Shown piece by piece: positions 60,484 to 64,000 of a stretch of 64,000 nucleotides of DNA (its first letter is position 1; each line of letters opens with the position of its first letter). The stretch spans positions 186,001-250,000 of the forward strand of contig JADNRZ010000008.1 of the NCBI GenBank assembly GCA_015501605.1. The letters are read 5' to 3'. The translations under genes were made by a program, and so were the position numbers. The notes under the pieces were generated by a model. That model searched no databases. It worked only from the letters and a program-made list of their open reading frames with translations, and was not told the origin of the DNA. Origin of the DNA: Panaeolus papilionaceus. Taxonomy: Eukaryota > Basidiomycota > Agaricomycetes > Agaricales.

Positions 60484-60651
60484 ATGTTACATAATAGAGA
60501 TTGAATTGGATTTGCCTCATGGTTGCCAAGCGTGTTATTATGCTCACGTGATATACTGGATTCATTCTCCTCTAAATAAATTGTGAATTGTTTTCGTATT
60601 TCAAGCTTTCGTTCCTTCTTGCCTGCCTGCCTGTCTCTTGCTCTGTAGACA

Positions 60652-63600
60652 ATGGCTCAGGAAGCCAGCCACGTTTCCTTCATCATAGGGCTAACTGCTC
60701 CAGCCTTAACATCTACTTTTGTAGCTCGTGTGCTGTCTCCGTCAATCGTTTTAATATCTGCCTTTTCTTTGCTTTTTGCTCGTCCTCAGCCTCCATCTCA
60801 ACCTTCTCCCATCACCCCTGTTGTAATCGCCACTCATGTTCCAAGACGCGCTCTAATTCTTGCTTCTCTTTCACTCATTGGTTTTACTTATCTATTTGAC
60901 GGTCTTACTTTCATCATCTTTGCATTGATCGACCATGAATGGCCTCGTTGCACAGGCATACCGCTTAATACTCTTCTTGGTGTTGTTGCTTTCACTGGTT
61001 TAGCAGCTCTGGGGAGCTGGAAAGACATTAGGGGAGTACAGGTATGGCTCATGAAGCGAGTAAAGACTGCAATCGCCGCTTCTTTCGCTTTGGATTTGAG
61101 CCTTGCCATCGTCCTATCACTGCATTTACGGAACCAGATTTGTAAGTCCTTATCAACAATTGACTCCTTTCCCTCCCGTCTCACTCTTTTCGGATAACTT
61201 TCATAGCGAATGGGGGCAAGTTCGACATTCGTCACATCGCTCCTATCGCGTTCACAGCGTTCAGAGCTCTTGTCCTATCCATCTTATTGGCAGGGCTAGC
61301 ATCGCCTCGCACTATTTACAACTCGGCTCAGTCATATGATGACGTTGAGGACCAGGATCCCACAGACTCCTCATTCCTCTTACCTCAAACCCAAGGCGCA
61401 GTTACACCTTCCTTAGCTCCGTCCATCAATGGTGAACACAGCAAGTACGGCACCTTCCGTTCAACGCATTCCAACCTCCAGCAGTCTGTCCCTGGGACTA
61501 GACCTGCTACGCCGGCACTCTCGACAGCCACTGACGCAAAGGTATACCTTTCTAATAGCCTCATGTCCTGTCATTTGTATCGATAATCTATTTTAGGACG
61601 CATCCAAGCCGGAGGTTTCATTTGAACCAACATGGTCCGAATTGTGGAGACGTATTGTTCGTCTTGCACCCTACTTGTGGCCAGCTGGTAACAAATGGCT
61701 GCAGTTCCTCGCTGTGAGTCCGATTTCTGTAATAAACCCTACCCCATCTCACTTGTGTTTTTTTAATAGCTCCTCTGTGTCGTCATCCTCCTTTTAGTTC
61801 GCGTCGTCAATGCCGCCATGCCATTGGCTTTGAAGGGCTTGGTATCAGCATTAGAAGGTCGCAAATCCGAGTCTCCGTGGCCCTATTTGTTCCTTTATGT
61901 TGGACTTCGCTTCCTTCAAGGTAGTGGCGGTCTGTCTGCCATTCGTGATGTAGGCGACTCAATCCATAATCACATCTATGCCTGACCACTTTCCGTAGGC
62001 ACTTTGGGCTCCCGTGCTGCAATATTCAGACAGAGGTATGCTTAGCCTGTCGTCCTTGTGTTGCTTTTGGGGTTAAACTTCGATCACCAGAAATGTCGAT
62101 GCTTTCATTCAATCATTTATTAAACCTTTCGTTTGCTTGGCATCTACGTCGCAAGACCGGGGAGGTCCTTCGTGTCCTCGATCGTGGAGCTGCCATCAAC
62201 CGAACTTTCGAAGTGGGTCCTATGTGTGCCAGCAATTTGCCCTCCTACTAACAATTCTTTTTCAGTTGATTCTATTTAATATTGTCCCGACTTTCCTTGA
62301 TATATTTGTGGCTCTAGCTTTCTTCTGTTATTTCTTTGAATGGGTTCTTGCCCTCGTTATCTTTTTCGTCATGTTTGCCTACGGTGAGTCATGCGTTTGT
62401 TGTGCTACGTCTGCAGTACTTATGCACACTTTTAGTGGCCGCTAGCGTCATCTTGACGAAATACCGCACTCGTGTCAGACGTCAAATGAACGAACGCGAT
62501 GTAGTGCGTCTTGTCTAATTTTGTATTTCCTGAACAGTCATCTTACACTGCACAGATCACTCGAGGTATCCACACCGATTGTTTGCTTAACTACGAAACC
62601 GTCAAGTACTTCGGTGGCGAAGAGCATGAAGGTGCTCGTTACAGCGAAGCCATAGCCGAATATCAAACTTTGGAATACAAAGTCATCAGTGAGTATTTTT
62701 GATCATACAGCCCGTCGCAAGTTTTTTTACGTGTCCACTTCTAGTGTCGTTGAATATTCTGAACCTGGTTCAAAACTTCATTATCGTGGGTTGAATTTAA
62801 ATGTGTTTCGGTTCTCACTTCTCATCGATAGTAGACGAGTGGGCTTTTACTCGGCTCTTTGATTGTCGTCCATGACATCGTATCGAAACCAGAACGGGAA
62901 TCCAGCAATTTCATCTACTTCATCACGTACCTCCTTCAGGTATGTCACTACATTAGCGATGTCTTGTTTCGAAGCTGATTTATTTCAAGCTTTATGGTCC
63001 TTTAAACCAACTGGGCTACATCTACCGCTCCGTCAATCAATCACTCGTCGACACTGAGAAATTGCTTGATCTTTTGAACGAGCCCACAGACGTCAACGAT
63101 AAAGAGAACGCTCCTGATCTCGTGGTCGATTCAGGAGAAATTGAATTTGGTAGGTTTTCTTATTCATGATGCATTTGAATGAGGGATTGATGTTGCCTTG
63201 AACAGATGATGTCCACTTCTCATATGACGGTAGAAATGCTGCCCTAAAGGGTGTTTCTTTCAAGGTTCCAAAAGGTGGTTCAGTAGCCCTTGTGGGAGAG
63301 TCAGGGTCCGGAAAGTCTACCATTCTGCGTCTGCTCTATCGATTCTACGATCTAGGTGAAGGTCAGGGTCGAATTCTTATCGATGGCCAGGATATCAAGG
63401 ATGTTACCCAGAAGAGTCTTCGTACCGCTATTGGTGTCGTTCCTCAGGATTCTGTTCTGTTCAATGCAAGCATCGCCTACAATATCGGGTATGTATATCC
63501 ACTCTCCTCATGATCGGCTAAGGGTTGATGTGTTGAATAGCTATGGCAAATTCGGCGCAACCGAGGAAGAAATTGAGGCTGCTGCGAAATCCGCGCAAAT

Positions 63601-64000
63601 GCATGACAGGATAATGAGCTTCCCTGACGGTAGCAATCTATACCATTTGTGTATGGTTCCTTTGCTGACATGGAATTCTACAGGATACAACACTAGGGTG
63701 GGAGAGCGTGGAGTTCGCCTCAGCGGTGGCGAGAAGCAACGCGTGTCTATCGCTAGAACCTTGTTGAAGAATCCTCCCATCCTCCTCCTGGACGAAGCTA
63801 CCAGGTAAGTTGGGCAATCGGGTTTCCTAACCTGTCACTGACCTGCTTTGTAAATCAGTGCCCTTGACACCTCCACTGAGAAGGACATTCAGAAAGCGCT
63901 GCAAAATCTCGTCCAGGGTCGTTCATCCTTATCAATTGCGCACAGGCTTTCCGTGAGTTCACCTAAGTATATCTGCTTCCAACATAAACTGACCCGATTG
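60652..64000 (+). CDS. ABCB6/HMT1-type half ABC transporter (3' end beyond window)
   Basis: This is a half-size ABC exporter of the ATM1/HMT1/ABCB6 branch, which exports metal-thiol or haem-like substrates from mitochondria or into the vacuole. The start [20 protein letters not shown] opens an additional N-terminal membrane domain with about five helices (for example [20 protein letters not shown]), as in ABCB6 and S. pombe Hmt1. A linker ([20 protein letters not shown]) leads to the six-helix core, whose visible blocks are [52 protein letters not shown] and [20 protein letters not shown]. The nucleotide-binding domain has [20 protein letters not shown] (Walker A), [33 protein letters not shown] (signature), [14 protein letters not shown] (Walker B, split by an intron) and the H-loop SIAHRLS at the edge. 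More than twelve introns are needed. Perhaps the last 80-100 residues are missing. Exons around 62700-63060 are approximate. Confidence 0.85.

Noticed and set aside
16607..60550. CACGTG cores near several genes (16607, 43362, 51627, 60545) as a shared regulon
   Set aside because: Four copies in 64 kb is no more than chance predicts for a hexamer, so only the HRD1 one is discussed.

Overview
This window looks like nuclear DNA from a mushroom-forming basidiomycete (Agaricomycetes-like). The genes are closely packed on both strands and split by many GT..AG introns of about 45-65 bp. The protein families are fungal: a class IV chitin synthase, a STE3-type pheromone receptor, DUF3712 and DUF3684 proteins, a Pex24/DysF peroxin and an HbrB TORC2 subunit. 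No transposon, CRISPR array or operon was recognised. CDS entries give the whole span from start to stop codon, introns included. Exons were joined by hand by requiring splice sites and an open frame.

Left part (1-16546): the SKI3 TPR subunit of the Ski complex runs off the left edge (minus). Next is a CDKN3/KAP-like phosphatase (minus), divergent from a class IV chitin synthase (plus). Then comes a giant plus-strand gene with an Hsp90/sacsin-type ATPase domain, a DUF3684-type body and a C-terminal zinc-protease-like HEIAH motif.

Middle (16547-37423): an orphan nuclear-looking protein, a roughly 2,500-residue single-pass membrane protein with repeated DUF3712 modules, and a 2.1 kb gene-free stretch. 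After that come GPI18 (GPI mannosyltransferase II) and a Pex24/DysF peroxin, head to head with only 8 bp between their likely start codons. A seven-helix STE3 pheromone receptor without a visible pheromone gene and an isoaspartyl peptidase/L-asparaginase follow.

Right part (37424-64000): an intron-containing tRNA-Ser(GCU), dynamitin, an HbrB/Bit61 TORC2 subunit, QRI7 (mitochondrial t6A synthesis) and an RDH54/RAD54B-type helicase with two MluI boxes upstream. Then a YtcJ-type amidohydrolase, the HRD1 ubiquitin ligase, AIM41/YqeY, a queuosine-salvage glycosidase, an NAD kinase with long low-complexity ends, a small orphan protein, and an ABCB6/HMT1-type half transporter that runs off the right edge.

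Most genes are conserved housekeeping genes placed side by side, with no shared pathway evident. The most unusual content is the ATPase/protease-like giant protein, the repeated DUF3712 protein, the compact GPI18/PEX24 start region, and the doubled N-terminal motif of the RAD54B-type helicase.
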